DNA of 64,000 nucleotides from Alteribacter keqinensis (GCF_003710255.1 NZ_RHIB01000002.1:248001-312000); one strand, 5' to 3'. Positions 44,001 to 52,119 are shown, counted from the stretch's first letter. Translations and numbers: made by a program. The notes: generated from the letters alone by a model not told the origin.

Positions 44001-44866
44001 TGTGCCTTCCCTCCCTTAAACTTCTTCATTTCCACAAGGAGAATATAAAGTGTAATAAAAATCAGAATAATGACGAGGAGAATCGACGCTGCCGCCCCTG
44101 CCATTTCAAAGTTATTTCTTCTGAACTCCTCAAACGAGAACGTGGACAGTACAGGTGCGTTCCGACCCGCCATAACCAAAGGAAGCTCGAAAATCCGGAA
44201 GGCATCGATGGCCCGGAGAATAATCGCCATCGTGATCGACGGCTTTAATAATGGCAGTGTAATGTTCCAGAACGTTTCCCACCGGTTGGCCCCGTCAAGA
44301 GATGACGCTTCATACACGTCATCGGAAATCGCTTCAAGACCTGCCAGCAATAAGAGAATCGTAAGAGGAAGCACCTTCCACATGTCGGCAAATATAATCA
44401 CAAAGAGTGTGTCAATCCCGCCTCCAAGCCAGAAGTTCTGATTTTCAATAAGGCCCAGGCGCAACAGCATTTCATTGAAGTAGCCGGTCTGGCCAAAAAT
44501 GAAGAGCAGCGTTACCCCCGAAACGAGCGTCGGCACCCCCATGGGAATCAGCATCATCGTCCGGAAGAATCCCCGGCCTTTAAACTTCTGTTTTAAAATC
44601 AGCGCCACCACAATGGCGATGGATAATTGCAGGACAATCCCGATCAATGTAATAAACAGTGTGTTAAATAACGCGGCATTAAAGTTGATGTTATTGAAAA
44701 TCGCCGTATAGTTCCCAAGGGTGAGCCCGCTCCCGCGGGGATTCTGAAAACTTAAGGAAACCGTGTTTATGATCGGTACGATTGTAAAGTAAGCTATGTA
44801 TAACACGATCGGCATAAACATGGCGATTTCAAGCTTGTACTTCTTCATGAACCTCTTCAATCTCAT
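43997..44866 (-). CDS. Sugar ABC permease, MalF-like
   Basis: 289 residues, six membrane helices, with the conserved cytoplasmic EAA loop YEASSLDGANRWETFWNITL. Ribosome site GGAGGGG before ATG 44866. First gene of the operon malF-malG-binding protein-glycosidase-GH65-pgmB. Pairs with the overlapping MalG-like gene to form the translocation pore. It belongs to the sugar family CUT1 by length and loop pattern. The leader between promoter and start contains a REPIN. Confidence 0.9.
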   Translation of the reverse strand: MRLKRFMKKYKLEIAMFMPIVLYIAYFTIVPIINTVSLSFQNPRGSGLTLGNYTAIFNNINFNAALFNTLFITLIGIVLQLSIAIVVALILKQKFKGRGFFRTMMLIPMGVPTLVSGVTLLFIFGQTGYFNEMLLRLGLIENQNFWLGGGIDTLFVIIFADMWKVLPLTILLLLAGLEAISDDVYEASSLDGANRWETFWNITLPLLKPSITMAIILRAIDAFRIFELPLVMAGRNAPVLSTFSFEEFRRNNFEMAGAAASILLVIILIFITLYILLVEMKKFKGGKAQ

Positions 44867-44886
44867 CTTTCCCCTCCTGTGTTTCC

Positions 44887-44994
44887 GGTGCCTGTCACCA
44901 CCCGTTTTTTGTCGAAACCCTAGTCTTTTCTTCGAAAATAAAGGCGATTAAATTGACCTATGAATGCGACAATTTTCGGGTGGTGACAGGCACC
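44887..44994. repeat. REPIN in leader of maltodextrin operon
   Basis: Left arm GGTGCCTGTCACCACCCG at 44887, right arm CGGGTGGTGACAGGCACC ending 44994; 108 bp in all, inverted, with AAATAAAGG-rich spacer. It lies between the predicted operator/promoter (45010-45078) and the first gene, so it would be transcribed as a large hairpin about 20 bases before the ribosome site. Confidence 0.85.
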
Positions 44995-45009
44995 TTCTTG
45001 CCCTTTTTT

Positions 45010-45027
45010 TTGAAAAGCCTTTCATAA
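45010..45027. promoter_or_regulatory. LacI-type operator copy 1
   Basis: TTGAAAAGCCTTTCATAA, one of three near-identical pseudo-palindromes around the regulator gene. Upstream of the maltodextrin operon. Confidence 0.65.
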
Positions 45028-45060
45028 ATAGGTTGATGAAATCCCATCTTTCTATAAACT

Positions 45061-45078
45061 TATGAAAAGCCTTTCAAA
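45061..45078. promoter_or_regulatory. LacI-type operator copy 2, overlapping operon -35
   Basis: TATGAAAAGCCTTTCAAA. On the minus strand it contains TTGAAA, and a plausible -10 (TAGAAA or TATAGA) lies 15-17 bp downstream, so repressor binding would block the operon promoter. Confidence 0.65.
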
Positions 45079-45092
45079 GTCTGGTAAAAAAA

Positions 45093-46100
45093 TTACCGCT
45101 CTCTTACTGAGTCTCTCTCTATAATCTGATGGGCAAGATAGGAGCGCAGTGTTGTCTCTTCCTTCCCCTCAAGCTGTTCCATCATCTTTTCTACTGCCGT
45201 TTTTCCAATTTCGTACATTGGCTGGGCAACCGTAGTAAGCTTCGGAATGTACATACTCGCAAACTTCGTATTGTCATAGCCCATTATCGAAATGTCACCC
45301 GGAACACTGATACCCTCTTCATGTAGATATGTAATAGCTCCGACAGCCATTTCATCACTTGCAGAGAAAACTGCCGTCATATCCGGCTTTCTCTTCAGCA
45401 GTTTTTTCATGGCGTTGTAGCCATCTTCAAAACGGTAGCTTCCAAACTCCACCATGTTTTCTGCGTTAATCTGAAGTTTTTCTTTCATCGCACGCTGGAA
45501 TCCATAGTAGCGGGTGGCGCCTGAAATGATATCAAAGGTCGGTCCGCTGATCATCCCGATCTTTCGGTGCCCTTTACCTATGAGATAGGTAGCTGCATCA
45601 TACGCCGCTTTCTCATCGTCCACCTTCACAGACGGCAGGTTGTATTCAAGACTCTGAGTCGAAGCAAGTACCACAGGCAGCCCCAGCTGCTCAAACAGTT
45701 CGTTCAGTTCCGACGTCACAGGCTCACTGGTGAAAACAATTCCATCCACCTGCTTTTCTTTTAACACCTGCAGGTACTTAACCATCTTCTCCTGATCCAG
45801 GTCAGTATTACACAGGATCAGGTTGTAGCCGAAGTGCAGCGCCGTGTCCTCCATTCCGCGGATCACCTCGGCCACGTAGGCATTGGAAACATCCGGAATG
45901 AGAACCCCAAGAGAGTTTGTCCGTTTATACACCAACCCCCGAGCCAACGCATTTGGGTGATACTTAAGTTCTTTTATGACATTTAAGACTTTTTCCCGCT
46001 TTTCCCTGTTAACGCTTTCAGGAGAATTTAAAACCCTGGACACCGTGCTCATTGACACCCCGGCCTGGCGGGAAACATCTTTCATCGTTACTTTTTCCAT
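45093..46100 (-). CDS. LacI-family regulator of maltodextrin operon (MalR-like)
   Basis: 335 residues. N-terminal helix-turn-helix MKDVSRQAGVSMSTVSRVLN and hinge helix (ALARGLVYKRTNSLGVLIPD), then a periplasmic-binding-type sugar domain (YLIGKGHRKIGMISGP, FSASDEMAVGAI, SIMGYDNTKFASMYIPKLTT). It should bind the TATGAAAAGCCTTTCATA operators found in front of itself and of the downstream operon, releasing on sugar binding. Ribosome site GAGGT seven bases before ATG. It resembles MalR regulators of Gram-positive maltose genes. Its promoter also carries a cre site. Confidence 0.9.
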   Translation of the reverse strand: MEKVTMKDVSRQAGVSMSTVSRVLNSPESVNREKREKVLNVIKELKYHPNALARGLVYKRTNSLGVLIPDVSNAYVAEVIRGMEDTALHFGYNLILCNTDLDQEKMVKYLQVLKEKQVDGIVFTSEPVTSELNELFEQLGLPVVLASTQSLEYNLPSVKVDDEKAAYDAATYLIGKGHRKIGMISGPTFDIISGATRYYGFQRAMKEKLQINAENMVEFGSYRFEDGYNAMKKLLKRKPDMTAVFSASDEMAVGAITYLHEEGISVPGDISIMGYDNTKFASMYIPKLTTVAQPMYEIGKTAVEKMMEQLEGKEETTLRSYLAHQIIERDSVRER

Positions 46101-46120
46101 AGGCAGTACCTCACATTGTT

Positions 46121-46138
46121 TATGAAAAGCCTTTCATA
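46121..46138. promoter_or_regulatory. LacI-type operator copy 3 (autoregulation)
   Basis: TATGAAAAGCCTTTCATA, the most symmetrical copy, between the predicted promoter and the regulator start codon. Implies self-repression. Confidence 0.7.
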
Positions 46139-46143
46139 GATCT

Positions 46144-46172
46144 ATACTAACTCATTATGAAATCGTTTTCAA
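46144..46172 (-). promoter_or_regulatory. Promoter of regulator gene with cre over the -35
   Basis: Minus strand TTGAAA (46167-46172), 17-bp spacer, TAGTAT (46144-46149). A cre-type site TGAAATCGTTTTCA (46158-46171) overlaps the -35, so CcpA could repress it. Confidence 0.6.
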
Positions 46173-46249
46173 CCGGTATATACAAATTTTTAATAATAAA
46201 GACTGATTTGTTAGTTTAATAGGTGTGGGACTTTTGAATATCAAGGCTT

Positions 46250-46299
46250 TGTGTAAACATATGCCGGATTTCTGTTAAGGTAACCAGATTTGAATCCAT
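46250..46299. repeat. Third, diverged copy of TTAAGRTAACCAGAT repeat
   Basis: TGTGTAAACATATGCCGG then TTCTGTTAAGGTAACCAGAT and ATCCA. Related to the 57-bp repeats around the NERD pseudogene and to the GTGTAAAGTTATGCGGG sequence at 28190. Confidence 0.55.
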
Positions 46300-46333
46300 A
46301 CAATTCCAAATTATAGACCAAGAATACAAAATA

Positions 46334-46370
46334 GGCGCAAGGCACTATGTGCATTGCAGTGCCTGGCACC
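46334..46370. repeat. GTGCCAGGCACTG-type hairpin overlapping a stop codon
   Basis: GGCGCAAGGCACTATG...CAGTGCCTGGCACC; an imperfect family member whose last base is part of the TAG stop (46370-46372) of the adjacent minus-strand gene. Confidence 0.65.
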
Positions 46371-47248
46371 TATTTCACATACACCTGAAACAACACCATA
46401 TGTCTTTTCCATGCAGCTCTGAATAACAAAGCCTGGGGATCCAGTTCACCTGGTAAAACAAACTCGTTATTATTTTCAGAAAGGACTTCGGTTTTTTGCC
46501 CTGTATCGTCGATATACAAAAGCTCCAGTGTATAGACCTCACTCAAGCTGCCGTCCATCGTGACGGAAAGAACATCTCCTTCATTTACTTCATAGATATC
46601 ATACTGTGAGTCTTCGAGAATGCCTTTAGGCAAAATCTCTGCGCTATGACCCTTGTAGTCACTTTTTTCGAGGCCGGTGGAGAGGTACTTGGTTGATACA
46701 GTCGTGCCGGGCACTTCCTGGCCATTAATAAAAATGACCACATCAGGAAACCCTTCACTATCAATCTTCCTGAGATCCTGAACCACCTGATAATTAGAGA
46801 TCCACGTAGGGATCAGGGTAAAAAGCAGCACCAGTGCAGTCACAGCAATCAAACCGCGTTTATTTCTTCTCCCCCAGGCATGGGGCCACTCGTCAAAAAA
46901 GAAGAAGAATGCTCCTACAGCAATCGCTAAATAGGTAAATTCATTGAACCCATCAAAGAGGATTCGGCCAATTAAAGCCGCACTTCCTATATGGATGGTA
47001 AAATTAACAGCGGTCCTTGATAATCCGCTAAGCCACATTGTTATAAAACCGGCCGCAACTGTAACAGGAACGGCAGTTAGTAAGATTACGGGAACAGCGT
47101 ATAAGGAAAACCACAGTATATGAGAGAAACCGCCTCCTATGTCAGCCCCCCTTCCGCTGAATAAATGCAGTAAATGAGGCCAAATCAACAGCAAGACCAT
47201 AAAAACAAGTAAACTTTTCAGTGTTACTAACCCTTTGTGTTTAAACAT
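46370..47248 (-). CDS. Membrane protein with C-terminal extracellular domain
   Basis: 292 residues. Four membrane helices in the first 165 residues (LLVFMVLLLIWPHLL; WFSLYAVPVILLTAV; TYLAIAVGAFFFFF; LIAVTALVLLFTLIP), then an outside domain of about 125 residues with VVIFINGQEVPGTTVSTKYL and a beta-rich pattern. I do not recognise the family. A palindromic repeat overlaps the stop codon, so the exact natural end may have shifted. It stands alone between the regulator and the RAYT element. Confidence 0.7.
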   Translation of the reverse strand: MFKHKGLVTLKSLLVFMVLLLIWPHLLHLFSGRGADIGGGFSHILWFSLYAVPVILLTAVPVTVAAGFITMWLSGLSRTAVNFTIHIGSAALIGRILFDGFNEFTYLAIAVGAFFFFFDEWPHAWGRRNKRGLIAVTALVLLFTLIPTWISNYQVVQDLRKIDSEGFPDVVIFINGQEVPGTTVSTKYLSTGLEKSDYKGHSAEILPKGILEDSQYDIYEVNEGDVLSVTMDGSLSEVYTLELLYIDDTGQKTEVLSENNNEFVLPGELDPQALLFRAAWKRHMVLFQVYVK

Positions 47249-47298
47249 ACTACCCCTCTTTTATGTATTCTCCATGTAGAACTTTACTACCGTTATAT

Positions 47299-48063
47299 GG
47301 TGCCTGTCACCACCCGAACTTTGTCGAAACCATAGTCTTTTATTCAATAATTAAGTGCTGCTCCCACAGGAAATGGAAGCAACGCTTTTCTTTAGCGCAT
47401 AGCTTTGGCTTTCTCTGTGTATTCAATTAGCTGTTCTCTCTTTTCTTCCATCGTGCCGGGAAAGTAATGTAACAGGAAGGTTTTATCAAAATAGGTGGGG
47501 GATGCAAGGGTATTGCTTAAGTACAGCGGGTAACTGCTCCAGGGATATTCTCTGACGGAGGTCACCATTTTCGCATTCAGGGGGTTTAGATGAATGTAAC
47601 AGGAGACGTCCAGAATTCCTCTTCTACCCATCACAGGCTCTGAGAAGAATCGCTTTTCAAAAACGTGCCCTTCGTACTTATACTTTGTATTAAAATAGTT
47701 CGCATATTTTTTATTGACCAACGACATGACCTTTGAAACAGACTGTTCTTTTGAGCGAATAAGCAGATGAAAATGGTTGTTCATCAAGCAATAGGATCCT
47801 AACTGATAAGGAACCTTCAGAGAAACCTCACCCAGAATCCGGAGCATCTCGAGAAAATCATAATCATCAATAAATAACGGTTCTCTTCTGTTCCCTCTGC
47901 TCACCACATGATAGAACATCTCAGGAATCCACACTCTTTGTTTTCTCGCCAGTTATCATCGCCTCCCTTTTATTTTCACGTAGGGGCATAAATTCTTTTA
48001 TATAGAAAATACCTATGAATCCGACAAATTCCGGGTGGTAAGTTCGGGGAGGTGACAGGCACC
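47299..48063. mobile_element. RAYT element flanked by inverted REP sequences
   Basis: A left REP (47299-47350: GGTGCCTGTCACCACCCG, ACTTTGTCGAAACC) and a right REP in the opposite direction (48011-48063: CCGACAAATTCCGGGTGG ... GGTGACAGGCACC) bracket a RAYT gene. The right copy holds a small insertion repeating TTCGGG. The same REP occurs alone or as inverted pairs at six other places, so this looks like the source of the family in this region. Confidence 0.8.
47392..47952 (-). CDS. REP-associated tyrosine transposase (RAYT)
   Basis: About 186 residues, IS200/TnpA-like fold (Y1_Tnp). The HUH motif is in SYCLMNNHFHLLI; YFNTKYKYEGHVFEKRF and CYIHLNPLNAKMV are family blocks, and a Tyr in this region is the expected DNA nucleophile. 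RAYTs bind and nick REP hairpins as single strands. The family N-terminus (MARKxRxWIP) is present only if translation starts at CTG 47952, which has GGGAGG nine bases upstream; the next option is GTG 47934, giving MWIPEMFYH. Flanked by REP units. Confidence 0.88.
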   Translation of the reverse strand: MARKQRVWIPEMFYHVVSRGNRREPLFIDDYDFLEMLRILGEVSLKVPYQLGSYCLMNNHFHLLIRSKEQSVSKVMSLVNKKYANYFNTKYKYEGHVFEKRFFSEPVMGRRGILDVSCYIHLNPLNAKMVTSVREYPWSSYPLYLSNTLASPTYFDKTFLLHYFPGTMEEKREQLIEYTEKAKAMR

Positions 48064-48070
48064 AATCAAA

Positions 48071-48508
48071 CTATTGCTGTTCCTTCAGTCTTACTATTTC
48101 ACTTTCCGCTTTGAACATACGTTTATTTAAAACTTGTACCTCATAGTCACGGCTGTCTAGCTTCTTTTTGATTTAGTTTAAAATCGCTTCAATGTCTTTA
48201 GGCTGATTTTCCTCCATGCGCTTGAGGGTAGCTTCAATTGTATCAAATCGCTTTAATTCTTCTTTTATTCCATCAAGCTGATTCAGACTGTTTTTGACAT
48301 CCTCTTTAAGTCCATAAACCTGAGTGACATCTTTCTTTACTTGCGTTAGATCCTCTTCGAGTACATGTATCCGGGTGACGTCTTTCTTGACCTGCGTTAA
48401 ATCCTCTTTTAGTCCATTTACCTGGGTGACGTCTTTCTTGACCTGCCCTAGATCGTGTTCAATATTTCCTAACTGAGCGGCAATTAAGTCCAGCTTATCC
48501 TCATTCAT
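48071..48508 (-). pseudogene. Coiled-coil repeat protein with premature stop
   Basis: ATG 48508 with GGAGG eight bases upstream. The 111 codons contain three 17-residue repeats (LTQVKKDVTQVNGLKED type) forming a long coiled coil. A TAA at 48173 interrupts, yet the same frame continues sensibly (KKLDSRDYEVQVLNKRMFK) to TAG at 48071. So the original protein was about 145 residues and a nonsense change or loss shortened it by a quarter. The short form may still fold. Function unknown. Confidence 0.65.
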
Positions 48509-48759
48509 TTTTTTGCCTCCTTTTTAACTTCAAGTCTTTACAGCCGATCTCCATTTCCTAACAGTATAAGGAAGATAGGGAACGTCTTCAACAATAATTA
48601 ATGGTACAGAGTAACGGAAAGCCAATGATAAAGAAGGTGAATATTCAGAGGTCGAGACGCAGGGGGAGAGGAATAGGTGCAGGTAGTCTTCATAAAAAAG
48701 TATACCATATCAAATACCAAAAAGAACACCCGTTCCCCACAACATTAGCTGATTGGTAC

Positions 48760-48794
48760 AAAAAAAGCGCAGTTTCTGCATCAGAAACTGCGCT
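48760..48794 (-). terminator. Terminator after SDR gene
   Basis: Minus strand AGCGCAGTTTCTG-A-TGCAGAAACTGCGCT type stem, 13-bp arms, followed by TTTTTTTG. It serves the TRAP/SDR transcription unit. Confidence 0.8.
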
Positions 48795-48810
48795 CGATCA
48801 ATTTTTGAAT

Positions 48811-48853
48811 AAAGGACTACGATTTCGACAAAGTTCGGGTGGTGACAGGCACC
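48811..48853. repeat. Single REP unit, 3' of SDR gene
   Basis: GATTTCGACAAAGTTCGGG then TGGTGACAGGCACC, right-arm orientation, between the SDR stop codon and its terminator. The rest of 48509-48870 has no gene. Confidence 0.75.
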
Positions 48854-48869
48854 AGAAAAGGCACCAAAA

Positions 48870-49658
48870 TCAGTATGCTTTTGTGGAGCCGCCGTCGACG
48901 ACGATGGACTGGCCGGTGACGTAGGTGTTGGCGAAGGAACCGAGGAAGACGATGGCTTTGGCGAATTCACCGGGCTCGCCGTAGCGCCCGACGGGAATCG
49001 TCTTTTCGTGCTGCTTTTTGGCTTCATCGTAGCTCATGCCTAGTCTGTCTGCCCGGATCTGGTCGAGTTCGGCCACTCTGTCTGTGGCGATTCTTCCCGG
49101 ACCGACTGTGTTTACGAGAATGTTATGCGCGCCATATTCTTTAGCCAGTGTCTTGGAAAGGCCGACGATGCCCATACGGAACGTGTTGGACAGAAGCAGA
49201 CCTTCTACCGGCTCCTTGATGGAAGAGGAAGCGATGTTGACGATTCTTCCTCCTCCGTTTTTCTTCATATATGGCAGGGCTTCCCGGACGGCACGGACAA
49301 AGCTCAAGAGATTCAGTTCAAAGGCGGTCTGCCAGTCCTCGTCATTCTGGCTGTCGAAGCCCCCGGCTTTCGGTCCGCCGGCATTGTTGACCAATACATC
49401 CACTGTGCCGTACTCAGAAGCGGCCTGGGCGAAAAGGGCCTTAATGTCTTCCGGGTTTGTGACATCGCATTCTTTAAACGACGGCTTCACGCCGGTTTCT
49501 TTGTATATTTCATCTGCCGCCTGCTTGAGGCTTCCTGAGTTCCTGCTGGCAAGCGTGACGTTAGCTCCTTCGCGGGCAAAGGCAAGAGCCGATGCTTTCC
49601 CTAAACCTTTGCTTGAAGCAAGGACGACGACTGATTTTTTAGCCAATTGCAAATCCAT
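48870..49658 (-). CDS. Atypical short-chain dehydrogenase/reductase
   Basis: 262 residues, Rossmann fold. The cofactor motif reads VLASSKGLGKASA instead of TGxxxGxG, and NNAGG is intact. The catalytic YxxxK is replaced: after the Ser in NIASSSIKEP, the expected Tyr and Lys positions read Ser and Arg (LLLSNTFRMGIVGLSK). This matches the BKR-like SDR subgroup that lacks a perfect tetrad. Role unknown; probably a reductase with a different proton path or a non-catalytic binder. It follows the TRAP permease gene by 12 bp, so it is likely co-expressed with substrate uptake. Confidence 0.85.
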   Translation of the reverse strand: MDLQLAKKSVVVLASSKGLGKASALAFAREGANVTLASRNSGSLKQAADEIYKETGVKPSFKECDVTNPEDIKALFAQAASEYGTVDVLVNNAGGPKAGGFDSQNDEDWQTAFELNLLSFVRAVREALPYMKKNGGGRIVNIASSSIKEPVEGLLLSNTFRMGIVGLSKTLAKEYGAHNILVNTVGPGRIATDRVAELDQIRADRLGMSYDEAKKQHEKTIPVGRYGEPGEFAKAIVFLGSFANTYVTGQSIVVDGGSTKAY

Positions 49659-49670
49659 GTGTATCTCCTC

Positions 49671-51656
49671 CTATGATGTTGTGCGGGCGGATTCATCGGG
49701 TTCCATGTTTCCGTGTTTCTTCGCCTTCTGCCACTGCCAGAACCAGACGATGGCGATGATTGAGAAGCCGATGACGTCCTGAATCACGTTTGGGTTCATG
49801 AACAGGAGTGAACCGCCGAACAGGACGAGACGCACAACCGGGTTCATGTAGGTGAACAGGTACCCTTCCGCTGCTGTACCGAGCATGATGACGCCGGCTA
49901 CTGCCGTAATAACCACGAGCGTTCCGTCAACAAAGGACGTGTCGATCAGAAGGAGCGAATGGTTGTAAACGAACATGTACGGTACGATGAAGCCGGCAAT
50001 GGCGAGCTTCAGTGACACAAAGCCGGTCTTCATCTGGTCTCCTCCCGATATTCCTGCTGCGGCAAAGGCGGCCAGAGCTACCGGTGGTGTGATGTTGGCA
50101 AAAAGACCAAAGTAGAACACGAACAAGTGGGCAACGAGCGGTTCAATACCAAGGCTGACAAGGGCCGGCGCTGCCATTGTTGCCGTGATAATGTATGTCG
50201 GGATTGATGGAAGTCCCATTCCGAGAACGATACACGCGATCATGGTGAACACGAGTGTGAGGAACAGACTTTCGCCACCAAGAGTGACAATGCCGTTTGC
50301 GAGCTTCAGGCCAAAGCCTGTCATGGTGGCGATACCGACAACGAGCCCTACGGACGCACAGGCAACCGCAACACTGACGGCCATTCTCGCCCCGTTCTCA
50401 AGAGCGTCAAGAATATCCTTCACAGACATGCGCGTCGTTTTTCTGATCATGGCAACGATAACCGTTACGATGATGGTTAAAAATGCGGAGAAAATGATCG
50501 TTCTTCCGCTGAAAAAGAGCATGTACATTAAAAACATCAGTGGAATGAGCAGATGACCGCGCTCTTTTAAAACATCCATTACCTGGGGCAGGTTGTCTTT
50601 TGAGATCCCTTTCAGCCCGAGCTTTGTGGCACGGAGGTGGATCTGGACAATGATTCCGAGGTAAAAGAGCAGTGCCGGAAGCAGGGCAGCCAGGACGATC
50701 TGGCTGTAAGGAATGCCAAGCATCTCAGCCATAATAAACGCGGCGGCACCCATGATCGGGGGCAGAATCTGTCCACCGACAGAGGCGGCACTTTCAACGG
50801 CACCGGCAAAGTTCCGGCTGTAGCCGATTTTTCTCATGAGAGGGATCGTAAAGGATCCTGTTGTTACAACGTTGGCCACGGCAGCTCCGTTAATGCTTCC
50901 TAAGAAACCACTGGCAATAACGGCAACTTTCGCCGGCCCCCCTTTAGTCTGCCCGGCAATGGCCATGGCCAGGTCGTTAAAGAACTGACCCATTCCCGAT
51001 TTGGACAGGAAGGCACCGAACAAAATAAACAGGAAGATGTAGGTGGCCGACACGCCGATGGCAGTACCGTACACCCCTTCTGTTGTTACATACATAAAGT
51101 TTACGATCTCATCCCAAGTGTAACCCCGGTGTCTGAAGATCCCTGACATCTCACGGCCGAACAAGCCGTATAAAAGAAACAGAATACCGAGCACCGGAAG
51201 TCCCCAGCCGGTTACACGGCGGGCGGCTTCAAGAACAAGGATGACGAGCATGCCGCCGAAAATCAGGTCGTACGTGTTCGGCATACCGCCGCGGTTTACA
51301 ATGCCCAGGTAATCTACAAAAATGTAGACGGTCGTGGAAAACGCCATGAGTGTAAACAGAATGTCGTACCAAGGCAGTTTCGTGCGGGATGCTTTTTTAA
51401 ACGGCGGATAAAGGAGAAATACAAGGGCAAGAATCACGGCCACGTGAAGGGACCGGTGCTGCAGGGTCACCGGGGTGCCGAAGTAGGATGTATACATATG
51501 ATAAAGGGATAAAAAGATCGCAAGCGCGGATACAATAATCGCTACTGTTTTGTTTGAAAAATTACGATAGCGTGACTCTGCGGAATATTTCTCTAACACT
51601 TTCTTTTGTTCACCTGTCATTTCAGGCTCATCGATAGATGTTCTTTTGTCTGCCAT
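49671..51656 (-). CDS. TRAP transporter fused permease (DctQM type)
   Basis: 661 residues from ATG 51656 (GAGGTG upstream), about 16 membrane segments. A DctQ-like small-subunit part at the N-terminus (to about 190) is fused to the large DctM part with GAFLSKSGMGQFFNDLAMAI, GSINGAAVANVVTTGSFTIP and GMGLPSIPTYII. Fused permeases are typical of TAXI-TRAP systems, Na+- or H+-driven importers of carboxylates. Partner genes: DUF1850 protein (7-bp gap) and a TAXI receptor 0.8 kb upstream. Substrate not determinable; C4-dicarboxylates or glutamate-like acids are usual. Confidence 0.93.
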   Translation of the reverse strand: MADKRTSIDEPEMTGEQKKVLEKYSAESRYRNFSNKTVAIIVSALAIFLSLYHMYTSYFGTPVTLQHRSLHVAVILALVFLLYPPFKKASRTKLPWYDILFTLMAFSTTVYIFVDYLGIVNRGGMPNTYDLIFGGMLVILVLEAARRVTGWGLPVLGILFLLYGLFGREMSGIFRHRGYTWDEIVNFMYVTTEGVYGTAIGVSATYIFLFILFGAFLSKSGMGQFFNDLAMAIAGQTKGGPAKVAVIASGFLGSINGAAVANVVTTGSFTIPLMRKIGYSRNFAGAVESAASVGGQILPPIMGAAAFIMAEMLGIPYSQIVLAALLPALLFYLGIIVQIHLRATKLGLKGISKDNLPQVMDVLKERGHLLIPLMFLMYMLFFSGRTIIFSAFLTIIVTVIVAMIRKTTRMSVKDILDALENGARMAVSVAVACASVGLVVGIATMTGFGLKLANGIVTLGGESLFLTLVFTMIACIVLGMGLPSIPTYIITATMAAPALVSLGIEPLVAHLFVFYFGLFANITPPVALAAFAAAGISGGDQMKTGFVSLKLAIAGFIVPYMFVYNHSLLLIDTSFVDGTLVVITAVAGVIMLGTAAEGYLFTYMNPVVRLVLFGGSLLFMNPNVIQDVIGFSIIAIVWFWQWQKAKKHGNMEPDESARTTS

Positions 51657-51663
51657 CACACAG

Positions 51664-52119
51664 TCACCTCTCTTCAATTACTAACTCAATCGCATGATGA
51701 TGGGGCAAATCCTCAAAGCCTGCTTTTTTTGTGTCCCCGATGCGGACGGTATGCTCCGCGTTCCGGGAATGAAGCCACGTGATGCTTTCAACAGGCTGAT
51801 CGATATCTTTCACCACAACCTTACCGTCTTCCACGGTCATTGTTCCTCCTGAAAAATCAACGCCTGCGCCGAATGATTCGAATTCGGTTTCAGTGAGGAC
51901 CAGCTGTCCTTTTTCGGTAACGTCGTAGATTTCGCTCCACGGTGTTTTTTCAACGGAGTGGATCCAGCTGAGAGTAATCTGTTCGCCTTGGGTGATTGGT
52001 TCTTCAACGTAGATTTGGTCGTTTTCCTGATCGGAGATGACCAGGTAGAGTTTCTCTTCAGACTGGCACCCTCCTGTGAAAAGGAGAAGGAAGGCGAGTA
52101 AAGTTGTGGTCCTCATCAT
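51664..52119 (-). CDS. DUF1850 lipoprotein of TRAP-TAXI system
   Basis: 151 residues. Signal peptide with lipobox FTGGC (Cys about 18), then a DUF1850 domain: ITLSWIHSVEKTPWSEIYDV, FESFGAGVDFSGG and HHHAIELVIEER. DUF1850 proteins are repeatedly encoded beside fused TRAP permeases and TAXI receptors; their role is unproven, perhaps helping receptor or permease outside the cell. Ribosome site GAGGGATGA. Stop lies 7 bp before the permease start. Confidence 0.88.
   Translation of the reverse strand: MMRTTTLLAFLLLFTGGCQSEEKLYLVISDQENDQIYVEEPITQGEQITLSWIHSVEKTPWSEIYDVTEKGQLVLTETEFESFGAGVDFSGGTMTVEDGKVVVKDIDQPVESITWLHSRNAEHTVRIGDTKKAGFEDLPHHHAIELVIEER

Noticed and set aside
48601-48924. 107-codon plus-strand frame
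   Set aside because: Runs through a terminator, a REP unit and the antisense of the SDR gene; arginine-rich composition typical of a chance frame.
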